Positions 20,134-30,099 of a stretch of DNA of 64,000 bases are shown here, piece by piece. The stretch spans positions 1-64,000 of the forward strand of contig CAJNDS010002110.1 in assembly GCA_905221605.1 (NCBI GenBank), written 5' to 3'. The translations under genes were made by a program, and so were the position numbers. Position 1 is the first letter of the stretch. Each line of letters starts with the position of its first letter. The notes under the pieces are model-generated. The model had not been told where the DNA came from. It ran no database searches and saw only the letters and a list, made by a program, of their open reading frames with translations. Source of the stretch: Symbiodinium natans. Taxonomy: Eukaryota; Sar; Dinophyceae; Suessiales; Symbiodiniaceae.

Positions 20134-20139
20134 TACAAG

Positions 20140-20500
20140 GATGGCGACGCAGATGCACACGGCACCTAGGCGGGAGCGCGGTTTCCCGCGGCCCGAATTT
20201 GGCGTCAAGAAGCGGCGACAGACACGAGGTGGCGACGTCGACATGCGCGGCGCCTAGGCGACAGCGCGACTTGCAACATCGCGAATGGCACATCCACTCA
20301 GTCTGGCAGCACACAGCAAACCCATCCAACAGCCGATTCCACGCGCCTGCCCCGTTTTGGGGGCGCGTAGTGATTCAAGCCACAAAAAACGCTCGGCTCC
20401 TATGCGGAGAGCACGGTTTCCCCTTATCAACACCACAACCTGTGCACGGGGGCTTAGGCGAGAGTGCGTTTCGATAACATCACGAAGCCGAAAAGCATGT
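20140..20500 (+). repeat. Array-free GC-rich island with degenerate long-period repeat
   Basis: ATGCACACGGCACCTAGGCGGGAGCGCG (20152), ATGCGCGGCGCCTAGGCGACAGCGCG (20243) and TGTGCACGGGGGCTTAGGCGAGAGTGCG (20440) are diverged copies, the third followed by ATAACATCACGAA like the second's CAACATCGCGAA. No convincing gene; several frames are open by composition. Confidence 0.55.
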
Positions 20501-20696
20501 AATTCGCGATGCTTCGTGTCCCCCAAGAGATCGGGGATGCTACCCGCACTGAGGTAAGAGTACGATATCCGTCCAAAATGCGACCCTTACTGGCCTGCAC
20601 TTGCGAGCCTAGGTTTGCTTCCCTAAACCCTTTTTGCATCAGGACTTGTGCAATCGCTACAACAGTGCTGGCCTAGCCCCTAAGCCCTAAGCCCTG

Positions 20697-20850
20697 AGCC
20701 CTAACCCTTAACCCTAAACCCTTAACCCTAAACCCTAAACCCTAAACCCTAAACCCTAGACCCTAAACCCTAAACCCTAAACCCTAAACCCTAAACCCTA
20801 AACCCTAAACCCTAAACCCTAACCCTAAACCCTAAGCCCGAAACCCTAAA
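20697..20850 (-). repeat. CCCTAAA array, about 20 units
   Basis: Starts with CCCTAAG/CCCTTAA variants, then a long canonical run. Next to the repeated phrase TTTTTGCATCAGGACTTGTG (20633). Confidence 0.9.
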
Positions 20851-21008
20851 CCAGCACAGACCCTTGCCATCATCAGCTGGAAGCAGCTGAGCACACTAGA
20901 GTCCACTATATCTATATCTATATATATATATATACATGAATATGTATGTATAGATAGATAGATAAGTATATATATATATATATATACATACATATATGTG
21001 TATATAGA

Positions 21009-21462
21009 ACTGGCTCCGATGAAGTTCTGGAAGGAGTCTTGGGTAGCCTAGAGTACGAAGCTTCGTGGCAACCTAAACCCTAAACCTATCAAAGCCCTCT
21101 GAACCTAAACCCTTTGAGCTTCCCGATAACCCTAAACCCTAAACCCTAAACCCTAAACCCTAAACCCTAAACCCTAAACCCTAAACCCCAAACCCTAAAC
21201 CCTAAACCCTAAACCTACCAAAGACCTCTAAGCCCTGTAAACCCCTCTGGGCTGCCAAGGAGCCTGATATGGTGTCAGCGACCACACTCGAGGGCGCCAA
21301 AATGGTCACAGTTAGGGTTTAGGGTTTGGGGTTTAGGGTTTGGGGTTTGGGGTTTGGGGTTTAGGGTTTAGGGTTTAGGGTTTAGGGTTTAGGCGGGCTC
21401 CGTAGGAACCCCCTACCTGAGCAATATTCCAGAAGCCATATACAGGAACCCTCAGATACGTT
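21009..21462 (+). CDS. Candidate plus-strand exon cluster
   Basis: Open islands 21009-21072 (GSDEVLEGVLGSLEYE), 21246-21312 (KEPDMVSATTLEGAKMV) and 21399-21462 (TPYLSNIPEAIYRNPQIR then TAA), separated by telomere-type arrays. The consistent strand supports one gene; an earlier island at 19314-19405 may also belong. Junctions not determined. Confidence 0.3.
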
Positions 21463-21655
21463 AAGGAATGTTACTCCAGCAAAGATTCTTGGAGTCTCTG
21501 GAGATTCTGGGGTTTCGCAGTTGCGTTCTGTGAATGGCCGATAGATGCTGGCTCTACCTATGGTGTTCGGGAATTGTTTGGTGGTTCAGGGGGTTAGGGT
21601 TTAGGGTTTACGGTTTAGGGTTTGGGGTTTTAAGGGTTAGGGTTTAGGGTTTAGG

Positions 21656-21786
21656 GATATTCTTCGGGCTTGTGGCTGGCCGTGCGCGCGGCATCGTATG
21701 TGACCTGGTGAGTGATTCGGGGAACAGCGCTTGGCACGCGCGTCCTGAGCCGAAAGCCCACAGCAAGCCGCCTTTGGACCTTTAGA
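21656..21786 (+). CDS. Candidate exon ending in a stop codon
   Basis: IFFGLVAGRARGIVCDL ... PEPKAHSKPPLDL then TAG, 43 codons of array-free sequence right after a TTTAGGG array, whose TTTAGGG|AT could supply the acceptor. Unknown family; the minus strand is also open, so the strand is uncertain. Confidence 0.3.
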
Positions 21787-21892
21787 GCCAGGACTGTCCT
21801 ACATCTCCCACAACTACATGGGGGTTGAGTAAACAAATTCGGGCTCCCCTCTTATGAAGGTATACCTTTCGCACCTGTGGGAAGATGATGAA

Positions 21893-22001
21893 CCCAAAGA
21901 GCCCAATATAGCTTAATTAAGGAATATACCTTAAATCATATTAAGGATCCCTATATGATTTAAGGAAGATTCCTTAAGTAAGCAATATTGGGCTCTTTGG
22001 G
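21893..22001. mobile_element. Family 1 palindromic MITE
   Basis: CCCAAAGAGCCCAATATAGC at one end and the inverted AATATTGGGCTCTTTGGG at the other; arms TTAATTAAGGAATATACCTT and AAGGAAGATTCCTTAAGTAA; central GGATCC. About 109 bp, no ORF. A reference copy of the family. Confidence 0.8.
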
Positions 22002-22019
22002 AAGTGGGGTAGGGCACCT

Positions 22020-22310
22020 TTGTGGGGTAGGGTTTATGGGCTCGGGGGATGTAATGGGCTGTGTCGCGTTTTGCATCCTGTACTCGAAGGTCCTACTGCC
22101 CTGACCCCAATATCCGGGGAAGAAACGCGCCCTGTGGTGTTGCTGTCAAATGACCTACAAGAAAAGCGAAACAAGAGAGTCGACCCAAGAAACGCAGAGA
22201 CGCGCAAACTGGTGTGGATTTGGGGGCGTCCTACAAATCTTATCGGTTCTATAGGGGTCATAGGGCCCATAGAACCTCTCAACATCTCTTCGAAATCCGA
22301 CCCCACATAA
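22020..22310 (+). CDS. Candidate hypothetical ORF
   Basis: An open frame of 96 codons with a central EGPTALTPISGEETRPVV ... NKRVDPRNAETRK segment outside telomere repeats. The minus strand is also open over the same interval. Unrecognised; a tRNA-like fragment follows directly. Confidence 0.25.
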   Translation: MWGRVYGLGGCNGLCRVLHPVLEGPTALTPISGEETRPVVLLSNDLQEKRNKRVDPRNAETRKLVWIWGRPTNLIGSIGVIGPIEPLNISSKSDPT

Positions 22311-22360
22311 GACCCGAACCCAGGCGGCCTCCCTCTTAATTACTAAACTTCCCGCGAAAC
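22294..22360 (-). other. tRNA-derived (SINE-like) fragment
   Basis: On the minus strand GTTTAGTAATTAAGAGGG is A-box-like and CTGGGTTCGGGTCT is a T-arm/B-box-like segment about 15 bases later. Spacing is too short for a full tRNA. Proposed only as a relic. Confidence 0.25.
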
Positions 22361-22525
22361 CCTAAACCCTAAACCCGAAACCCTAAACCCTAAACCTTAA
22401 ACCCTAAACCCTAAACCCTAAACCCGAAACCCTAGGCCCTAACCAGAGCAGCACGGCATCCGCAGCCCGGTCCTCGGAACTTCTTTGGCACCGGCCCCTG
22501 CAAAAAACACACACACACACACATA

Positions 22526-22608
22526 CATAGGGTTTAGGGTTTAGGGTTTAGGGTTTAGGGTTCAGGGTTCAGGGTTCAGGGTTTAGGGTTTAGGGTTTAG
22601 GGTTTAGC
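22526..22608 (+). repeat. TTTAGGG array with TTCAGGG block
   Basis: Four canonical, three TTCAGGG, then four canonical units. Preceded by a short (CA)n run. Confidence 0.9.
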
Positions 22609-23190
22609 CCGTTTAGTGGCTACCCGTTTCGCATGTGTTTTCGGGGAAGAGGCCAGGTTGTACAATAGCCCAAGTTCTGGTTGTCACTGTTTGAGGTGGG
22701 TGTTAGGGTTTAGGGTTGAAGTACGCTGCCAGCAAGAAAAGCACCTAGTGTCGCTTTGCAGTCCCTTGCCAGGCTGTGGTTCATTCAGCTATAGCCCGCC
22801 ACCAGATGTGCGGGACATGATCTTGCGGGGGATAGTTCGAGGGCCATATTCGATGATGTAGCATCAGCCAGCAGTCTGAAAAAACATGACTGCCAGAACA
22901 GACAGAGCCCTTTAAGCCCTTAGAAGCCCTGACCCGTAAAGCCTAGACCTTGCGGTTAGGGTTTAGGGTTTAAGGCCGAAACCCGAAGCCGCATGACTCG
23001 GCATCGGGCTGTAAACTATACTCCCCTTAAAACACTACATGGAACAACATATGCTTAAGATTCCCCCGGGCATAATGTCAACAAGAACTAAGCATCCTTC
23101 CGAAGGAGGCTATAGTAAAGTGCCCTGCGGCCTTGGCCTCTAGAACCATAAACCCCTTCAACCCCCTATAACACGCTAAACCCAAGGCTT

Positions 23191-23420
23191 TTAGGCTGTC
23201 GGCCTTAGGGTGACACAAGACAAAAGGCAGTCTCGCCAACTGAGGGCGGCTGCTGCTTTTGACCATCTGCCCCGACCTGCTCGTTCGGGAGTTCGGTCCC
23301 TCACGCCAGTCAAGGGGACCGAACTCCCGAACGAGCAGGTCGGGGCAGATGGTCAAAAGCAGCAGCCGCTCTCAGCGAGACTGCCTTTTGTCTTGTGTCA
23401 CCCTAAGGCCGACAGCCTAA
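23191..23420. repeat. 230-bp near-perfect hairpin (about 105-bp arms)
   Basis: TTAGGCTGTCGGCCTTAGGG ... GGTCCC pairs with GGGACC ... GCCGACAGCCTAA across a loop of about 15 bases (CACGCCAGTCAAG region). Only a few mismatches and one 4-nt bulge (near 23237). No family termini shared with the MITEs. Open frames over it on both strands are reverse complements of each other, so protein coding is not favoured. Confidence 0.85.
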
Positions 23421-23935
23421 ACCCTAAACCCCTAAAACCCTTAAACCTAAACCCTAAACCCGCAAACCCCTAAAGCCCTTAAACCTAAACCCTAAACCCG
23501 CAAACCCCTAAAATCCTTAAACCTAAACCCTAAACCCTAAACCCTAACCCTGAACCTGCCAACCCGTAAACCACAAAAATCCTTAACCCTAAGCCCCTAG
23601 ACCGTCGATCCACCCTAAACCCCCAAAATCCTTAACTAGAAACCCTAAACACCAAAAAACCTGAGCCCTAGACCCCGAAACCCTAAACCCTCAACCCCTA
23701 AAATGCTTGAAGCCCTTAAACCTAAACCCTCAACCCCTGAACCCCCTAAACCCTGAACCCTGAACCCTAAACTCTAAACCCTAAACCCTAAACCCTAGAC
23801 CCTAAACCCTAAACCCTAAACCCTAAACCCTAAACCCTAAACCCTAAACCCTAAACCCTAAACCCTAACCCCTAAACCCTAAACCCTAAACCCTAAACCC
23901 TAAACCCTAAACCCTAAACCCTACCTGAACCCTAA
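23421..23935 (-). repeat. Long degenerate CCCTAAA domain
   Basis: About 500 bp of CCCTAAA-derived sequence with higher-order repeats (for example AACCCGCAAACCCCTAAA twice at 23457-23510), followed by about 25 purer units (23755-23925). It follows the 230-bp hairpin directly. Confidence 0.9.
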
Positions 23936-23937
23936 AA

Positions 23938-25205
23938 TCCTTACAGCCCTTACAGATGCGGTCTGCGCCTGACACGCTGGCTGCAGGATCCTGCGAGTTG
24001 GTGTGGCATTCCCCTAAACCCTAAACCCTAAACCCTAAAACCTAAACCCTAAACCCTAAACCCTAAACCCTAAAACCCCTAAAAGCCCTAAAACCCCTAA
24101 AACCCTAAAACCCTAAAACCCAAAAACCCCAAAACCCCAAAACCGTAAGCCCTGAACCCCCAAAACAGGGATTCAGGGTTTTTGGGATTTTGGGCGGCTT
24201 TAGGGGTTTTAGGGATTTTAGGTTTCAGGGTTTTATGTAGGGGTTTTTGGGTTTGTAGGGTTGTGGGGTTTAGGGCGTAAGGGTTTTTAGGGCTTTAGGG
24301 CTTTCGGCTTGCTGTTATGGGCGGCTGTCCCGGTGGGGCCCTGAAACATGCGGCTGGGATGTGGGCGTAGGGTTTCCTGCGCGACTTGTCTAAGTCCTGT
24401 GTCTGGACTTACCCTAAACCCTAAACCCTAAACCCTAAACCCTAAACCCTAAACCCTAAACCCGTTTTTTGCATCAGGACTTGTGCAATCGCCTGAAGGC
24501 TTGAGCACACGGACGCTCAGTGCTGGTGACTGTGCCAGCCTTGCTGGTGAAGAATGCACCTCCCCTAAACCCTAAACCCTAAACCCTAAACCCTAAACCC
24601 TAAACCCTAAGCCCTAAACCCTAAACCCTAAACCCTAAACCCGAAAAGTAACTAAACAAGCGTCGGCATCTTCTCGGAGACCAGGAACACACAATTGATC
24701 CCCCAACATAGCCAAATGGTGTAGAAGGATTTCCACAGAACCACCTTTCAGCTCCCTAAACCCTAAACCCTAAACCCTAAACCCTAAACAGCTCCCTGTG
24801 CACCCTAAACTCTAAACCTTAAACCCTTGCTCGACACGCGCAGACGAAGCATGGCCCCTCCGAAGGTCTTCCTGGACTACCCTGGTGGAATACATGCCCA
24901 AAAAGCGGTCAAGTGTCAATGAGTGAGCACAGGTTGCAACCCTAAACCCTAAACCCTAAACCCTAAACCCTAAACCCTAAACCCTAAACCCTAAACCCTA
25001 AACCCTAAACCCTTGCATCTGGGCCCTCCGTCCTGCGACACCACCGGCCTCAGTCTGGGAGTTCTTCTGGGGGGTTTGGGGCTGATAGGGTTTAGGGTTT
25101 AGGGTTTAGGGTTTAAGGTTTAGGCTCTCGCACTCGCTAAAGCCGGCAAGGACTCGGTCCGGGTCGAAGGTATCAGCTTTGCTCTGGTGCGTTAGCCGAG
25201 CCCAC
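23938..25205 (-). CDS. Candidate multi-exon hypothetical gene (minus strand)
   Basis: A run of islands open on the minus strand, in gene order: 25123-25205 (KADTFDPDRVLAGFSE), 25012-25068 (KNSQTEAGGVAGRRA), 24832-24941 (HSLTLDRFLGMYSTRVV), 24657-24755 (GGSVEILLHHLAMLGDQ), 24474-24545, 24298-24416 (SPDTGLRQVAQETLRP), 23938-24011 (SGADRICKGCKDF). Each is bounded by CCCTAAA arrays whose minus-strand TTTAG|G gives AG acceptors. Each alone could be chance; the consistent orientation is the main support. No domain recognised. Confidence 0.35.
24064..24160 (-). repeat. Octamer CCCTAAAA / CCCCAAAA array
   Basis: CCCTAAAA and CCCCTAAAA units, continuing into CCCCAAAA. The complement is TTTTAGGG, the Chlamydomonas-type telomere unit. 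Confidence 0.85.
24758..24788 (-). mobile_element. Short CCCTAAA insertion with 9-bp target duplication
   Basis: CAGCTCCCT at 24749-24757 and again at 24789-24797 bracket four CCCTAAA-type units. On the minus strand the junction reads TTTAG|GGAGCTG, a good acceptor for the candidate exon 24657-24755. Confidence 0.75.
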
Positions 25206-25581
25206 AAAAATAGAATGCTCCACCCGAAAGGGCGTACAACAACCCACAAAGCCAAGCCTGTCTGGACGGGGGTCACTTCGGACTGGTATTAGGATTTAGG
25301 GCTTCCAGGACAACTTGACTTACTAACTGGTGATAATTTGGGGTTTAGGGTTTAGGGGGCAGAACTGACTCATTGTACTGGAGGGTTCTAAGCAACTTCT
25401 TCACAGGCATAATGACCTTTACTGGCAGCCCCGTAACCACATTACAATCAGAGCACCCTATTTGGGGATGGTTCCTTGATAAGGGAATCTAAACCCCCCC
25501 CCCCCCCCCCCCCCCAAAATGCAAAAACGTACAACTGGGCTACCAAGGGAGAGGCGTTTTATGCTGAAGGGGCTCGTAGCC

Positions 25582-25702
25582 TGACCCAGACCCATGGGAG
25601 GATCCAAAAGTCCCCCTGAAGAGGCCCAAAAAATGTCCCAATAGCAGCAAAGGGTACTATTTCAGGGCTGTACTTTGTGGGATCCTCCCAGGTCTTTGGG
25701 TA
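25582..25702. mobile_element. Family 5 MITE (CCCAGACCCNTGGGAGGATCC ends)
   Basis: CCCAGACCCATGGGAGGATCC at 25585-25605 and the inverted GGGATCCTCCCAGGTCTTTGGG; internal GTCCCAATAG / GGGTACTATTT. No ORF of its own; the open frame across it on the minus strand is fortuitous. Confidence 0.75.
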
Positions 25703-25864
25703 ATGGACATAGCCTATAAGGCCAGCTAAGGCCACTATAAGCCTCGTGTAGAACCATAACAACCTCCTAAACCCTAAACCCTAAACCTTAAACCCTAAAC
25801 CCTGAACCCTGAACCCTGAACCCTGAACCCTAAACCCTAAACCCTGAACCCTGAACCCTGAACC

Positions 25865-27957
25865 CCAATCCATGAACCGTTGGAAAGTCCCAAAAGCTTT
25901 CGAGCAGCCAGCTGCACAAACCAACCTTCTGAACCGCAACATTTTCTCGGGACATCGCGGCTGCTGCCTTGGCTCGTACCCTAAACCCTAAACCCTAAAC
26001 CCTAAACCCTAAACCCTAAACCCTAAACCCTAAACCCTAAACCCTAAACCCTAAACCCTAAACCCTAAACCCCGCCGTCTCTTCAGGGCTTAGGGCTTGT
26101 GGCGAGCACGCGGCGCGGAAGGTCGCGAGCCGCCCATCGTCGCGAGCTTCACCTCGCTGGTTTCTGGCTCTTTGTGGCCGACTGGTTGTCCAAGGGAGAA
26201 ACAGTCACCTCGCTACCGGTCCTCAGGGTTTCTAGGGGTTTCTAGGGCTTTAAGGGTTTCGGGCTTTCACGTTTTGAAGCTTAGAAGCTTAGGAAGCTTA
26301 GGAAGCTTAGGAAGCTTAGGGAGCTTAGGGAGTTTAGAGAGCTTAGGGAGTTTAGGTTTCGGGGTTTGAGGGTTTGAGGAAGTCTAGGGAACCCTAACCC
26401 TGAGCCCTAAAACCTGAACCGTGGGAGCTTCGGGAAGTTTCGGGAGCTTTGGGCGTTGGGGGAACTCCTGAGGTCGATGCAAGACCCGAAACCCTAAACC
26501 CTAGCCCTAAACCCTAAACCCTAAACCCTAACCCAAAACCCAAAACCCAAAACCCAAAACCCAAAACCCTAGCTCTGGGCTTCTTCTGGAGCTCCTGAGG
26601 TCCATGCAAGGAGATGTGACGACAACTTCTGTCCCTGGTCGCCATACCTCGGCATTTTTTGGCGGGGTTTAGGGTTTAGGGTTTAGGGTTTAGGGTTTAG
26701 GGTTTAGGGTTTAGGGTTTAGGGTTTAGGGTTTAGGGTTTAGGGTTTAGGGTTTAGGGTTTAGGGTTTTCGGTTTAGGGTGTTTTGTCGATAGGGCTCCC
26801 AAGTATGGGTTCTTTTTGGGTTTAGGGCTCGGATTCGGCTCTGGGGGTTCCAACCTTGGATTTAAGGGATTGAGGGTTTTCCGGCTTTAGGGGTTGAGTG
26901 TTTTAGGGCTTTGAGGATTGAGGGTGTTTAGGGTTTTTAGGGTGCGCTTAGGGTTCTCAGGGTAGGTCCCGGATTGAAGGCTCGGGTGTATTCAGCGCGC
27001 GCAGACCGAGGTTCTTCCTCTGAAAACCCCTTGTAGAATCAAAGGGCGCTTATTTGGAGGCACCTCCTTAGGGCTGAGGGTTTAGGAACCAAGGGGGTCT
27101 TTGCTGGCAACATTTGCTTTGTTGCATCCGGCTCCTCTAGACCCGAAACCCTAAACCCTAAAACCCTAACCCCCTAAACCCTAAAGCCCTAAACCACGGG
27201 GCTTCTAACTCCCTACCCAGAGCCGATACAAGTACTGGGTTGTTTTTCTTACTAAATGGATGAACTTCAAACTTTTGGGGCAAAGTTTAGCCTTCTTAGT
27301 CCTGGGATTTCGGAGAAGCAAACCCTAAACCCTAAACCCTAACCCTAAACCCTTAAAGGGATCTGCATTTTGGTTTCTCCCGGCTTCGATGTAGGGCTGA
27401 GGGCTTAAGACCTCGCAGCTGAGCACCACTACAAACGCCAAACTCCCGAAGATCCCCCCCCCCCCCCCACCCTTTCTTGAGCCCACAAACCGGAAGATCC
27501 CCCAAACCCTAAACCCTAAACCCTAAAACCCTAAAACCCTAAAACCCTAAAACCCTAAAACCCTAAAACCCGAAAACCCTAAAACCCTAAAACCCTAAAA
27601 CCCTAAAACCCTAAAACCCGAAGCCCTGAATCCGTCCTTACACCTTTCTCCCTGTTCTTGCACTCGGCCGCGGGCAAGGGTTCTTGCACCTCCGCTGTTT
27701 CCGGTCGCAGGTGCTTGAGAGAATGGACTTCCTTCTTTAAGCTTGCTGTTTGCAGCCTGGGTTCGGGGTTGAGGGCTGATTAGAGGGTTCATGTGTTCAT
27801 AATATTACAGGGGCTACGGCACCCTAAACCCTGAACCCTATAAACCCTAAGCAACTAACATGCAGCGTCGTATGAGCTAAGCTCGGAAGTACTTACGACC
27901 GCTTGTAACATGGTTGGCCCCCCCGCCTCTCCGACTGTGCGTCTAGGGTTTGCTCCC
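25865..27957 (-). CDS. Candidate exon islands, minus strand
   Basis: Open islands, in gene order: 27857-27957 (RRTVGEAGGPTMLQAVV ... YDAAC, TAG), 27630-27792 (ISPQPRTQAANSKLKEG), 27402-27456, 27195-27290 (KFEVHPFSKKNNPVLV), 27083-27140, 26962-27023 (RKNLGLRALNTPEPS, ends TGA), 26571-26664 (NAEVWRPGTEVVVTSP), 26425-26485, 26096-26215 (GDCFSLGQPVGHKEPE), 25865-25978. Internal stops at 27857 and 26962 mean more than one gene if real. The end of 26571-26664 (CMDLRSS) is duplicated in 26425-26485 (CIDLRSS). Confidence 0.3.
26271..26365 (+). repeat. AAGCTTAGG nonamer array
   Basis: AGCTTAGGA and AGCTTAGGG units, then GAGTTTAGG. Related AAGTTTAGG units at 63666-63704 and GAGTTTAGGGTCTAGG units at 28108-28143. 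Confidence 0.85.
26485..26571 (-). repeat. CCCTAAA and CCCAAAA array between imperfect 22-bp direct repeats
   Basis: Flanked by AACTCCTGAGGTCGATGCAAG (26461-26481) and AGCTCCTGAGGTCCATGCAAG (26590-26610), an old duplication of about 20 bp or an exon-end duplication. Confidence 0.7.
27521..27620 (-). repeat. Octamer CCCTAAAA array, about 12 units
   Basis: Homogeneous CCCTAAAA octamers between canonical heptamers (27508-27525) and a candidate minus-strand exon island (27630-27792). Confidence 0.9.
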
Positions 27958-28053
27958 CGGACTTCTGGGAGGGTTCATCCCTTTAAAGGCTCCTAAGAAC
28001 GACCCATTAGTAGTAGAGGGCTCTACTTTGTCTGGATCCTCCCAAGGAGTCTG
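27955..28053. mobile_element. Family 5 MITE, decayed left end
   Basis: CTTCTGGGAGGGTTCATCCCTTT, GAACGACCCATTAGTAGTAGAGG and the right end TGGATCCTCCCAAGGAGTCTGGG identify the family. Confidence 0.65.
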
Positions 28054-28575
28054 GGTCTATGCCTCTTGGGGTTTAGGGTTTAGGGTTTAGGCCGGCTTAG
28101 GGTTTAGGGAGTTTAGGGTCTAGGGAGTTTAGGGTCTAGGGAGTTTGGGGTTTAGGGTTTAGGGCTTAGGGTTTAGGGTTTAGGGTTGAGGGGCGCGACT
28201 TGAGCTTTCCAGCAAAGGCCGCTCTTCGGGAGCCTAGCAACCTATTCGTGGTGAATCCTTGGTGGTACAAGAAACCCTAAACCCTAAACCCTAAACCCTA
28301 AACCCTAAACCCTAAACCCTAAACCCTAAACCCTAAACCCTCGGAAGAGAGGGTACCTTTCTTGGTTAGTCAGCTGTGGCTTGAACGTGCAAAAACCCCA
28401 AACCCCGGTTCCCTTGGTTTAGGGTTAGGGTTTAGGGTTTAGGGTTTAGGGTTTAGGGTTTAGGGTTTAGGGTTTAGGGTTTAGGGTTTAGGGTTTAGGG
28501 TTTAGGGTTTAGGGTTTAGGGGACTTAGCATGGACCTCTGCGCTCACCCAACCATCTCTCCCTAACCTAGACCTC

Positions 28576-28689
28576 TGGAAGGATCTAAGAAGTAGATCCC
28601 TTGAAGGGTTTTGAAGAATGACCAAATGCTATAGTATGTTGTGCTCTTTGGGGGTTCTACTTTTTGGATCCTCCCAGGGGTCTGGGAAC
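28576..28689. mobile_element. Family 5 MITE
   Basis: CTAGACCTCTGGAAGGATCT ... TTGGATCCTCCCAGGGGTCTGGG with AGTAGATCCCTTGAAGGG arm and AATGACCAAATGC centre. Confidence 0.75.
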
Positions 28690-28785
28690 CCGATTTGCCT
28701 ACCCCTTACGTACGCTTATGAAGCAACCCCAACATCCTGAGCTCTCAGTGATAACTGCGGGGACATAGGGCAAGTTGTTCAGAGC

Positions 28786-28886
28786 TACTACTTGCTTAAG
28801 AACCTCCGAAACATGAAAGGTAGTCATTCCTACGTTGCCCTTGTAAGGAAGAGTATGTTTGTGTGTTGTGTCTTAAGCAAGTAATG
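28786..28886. mobile_element. Family 4 MITE, compact copy
   Basis: TACTACTTGCTTAAGAACC and the inverted GTGTCTTAAGCAAGTAATG; flanked on both sides by GAGC, a possible 4-bp target duplication. Internal CCTACGTTGCCCTTGTAAGG is shared with the copy at 34191. Confidence 0.8.
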
Positions 28887-28928
28887 GAGCAAACTGCTCG
28901 GATTTTGGGCTCAAATTGTCCATGGCCA

Positions 28929-29105
28929 TGAGACAGCCCAGACCCCTGAAAGGATCCATAAAAAGTAGATCCCCTTTAGGGGTTCCTTTAGGAATGACCC
29001 AATAGTACCCTAAACCCTAAACCCTAAACCCTAAACCTAAATCCTAAACCCTAAACCCTAAACCATAGTAGAGGGTACCTTTTTTGGGGGGACTCTGCCC
29101 TTTTG
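28929..29105. mobile_element. Family 5 MITE split by a telomere-type array with 6-bp duplication
   Basis: CCCAGACCCCTGAAAGGATCC at the left; internal GAATGACCCAATAGTA, then 57 bp of CCCTAAA units (29008-29064), then ATAGTAGAGGGTACC. ATAGTA occurs directly on both sides (29002-29007, 29065-29070). The right end is decayed. Confidence 0.75.
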
Positions 29106-29365
29106 GGATCTGCCGCCGTGTCCCCATCTTGCAACACATCTACTTGGGAGGTTCATGGGTACTTATACCCCCACCTATAGGGTTTAGGTTTAGGGTTTAG
29201 GGTTTAGGGTTTAGGGTTTAGGGTTTAGGGTTAGTCTTTTTATAACCTCTACTTAAAGGACTTCGGGGCTTCTAAGTACGAGTTCTAGTTGGGGTTATGA
29301 CTGGGCTGACTTCTGAACCCCTCCTAAAAGTTTGACTTTTAGGCTGCTCTTTCAGGGCTTGTAAT

Positions 29366-29465
29366 CCCAATATTGCTCAATTAAGGAATGTACCTTAAAT
29401 CATATTAAGGATCCATATATGATTTAAGGAATATTCCTTAACTAAGCATTTTTGGGCTCTTTGGG
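29366..29465. mobile_element. Family 1 palindromic MITE
   Basis: CCCAATATTGCTCAATTAAG at the left, inverted GGGCTCTTTGGG at the right, central AAGGATCC. The first AAAGAGC is lost. It overlaps the 3' end of a candidate minus-strand exon island (29485-29600). Confidence 0.7.
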
Positions 29466-29484
29466 TGAAACTGTACAACATCCT

Positions 29485-29600
29485 TATCAAAAGGGGTTTT
29501 CGGCTGTTCGTGCTTGTTTCTCTCATCCAAGGCGAGCACAGTCTTCTTGTGGTTGCTGATCTCCATCGCATCCAGCCTCGAAGACCGTGAAAAGCCTACA
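29485..29600 (-). CDS. Candidate exon
   Basis: Minus-strand frame SRLDAMEISNHKKTVLAL ... NKHEQPKTP, charged and not repeat-derived, between a family 1 element and a family 7 fragment. Unknown family. Confidence 0.3.
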
Positions 29601-29618
29601 AACCCTCCCCAAACCTTA

Positions 29619-29690
29619 TATACTTGGAGGTTCATGGGTAGTTAGTTATAAGTAGAGTCATAAGTACCCGTTAGTATAGATACCCTGCTG
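29619..29690. mobile_element. Family 7 element, partial; another fragment at 29142-29172
   Basis: TACTTGGAGGTTCATGGGTAG followed by TTATAAGTAGAGTCATAAGTACCC. A second terminus, CTACTTGGGAGGTTCATGGG, precedes the array at 29180, and a third lies at 54141. Confidence 0.55.
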
Positions 29691-30099
29691 ATAGCTGCCC
29701 GTGAAAACCCTAAACCCTAAACCCTAAACCCTCAACGATAAAGTGCACACTCTGATCGAGATGCAAAAAGCGACTGCAGCTTAGATCTACCCCAAATGGT
29801 CAGTTCCTTGCTCGTTCTTTTGGGGGGTTTACTGAAGTGTCCCGAAGCCCTATAGGCCTCATAACAGGGTTTAGGATTTGGGGTTTATGGTTTAGGGTTT
29901 GGGATTTAGGGTTTAGGATTTAGGGTTTAGGATTTAGGGTTTAGGGCTAGCCCTTCTTCCTTCCCCAGAACCAGGGCAGGGGCCAAAGGCTGCCAATCAC
30001 CTGCGCACGGTAGTCGGGCTGAGGGTTTAGGGTTTAGGGTTTAGGGTATAGGGTATAGGGTTTAGGGTTTAGGGTTTAGGGTTTAGGGACGGGTTCCCA

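Noticed and set aside
23078-23473. ORFs of 87-92 codons on both strands
   Set aside because: They lie on the two arms of the long hairpin and are near-identical through the inverted repeat.
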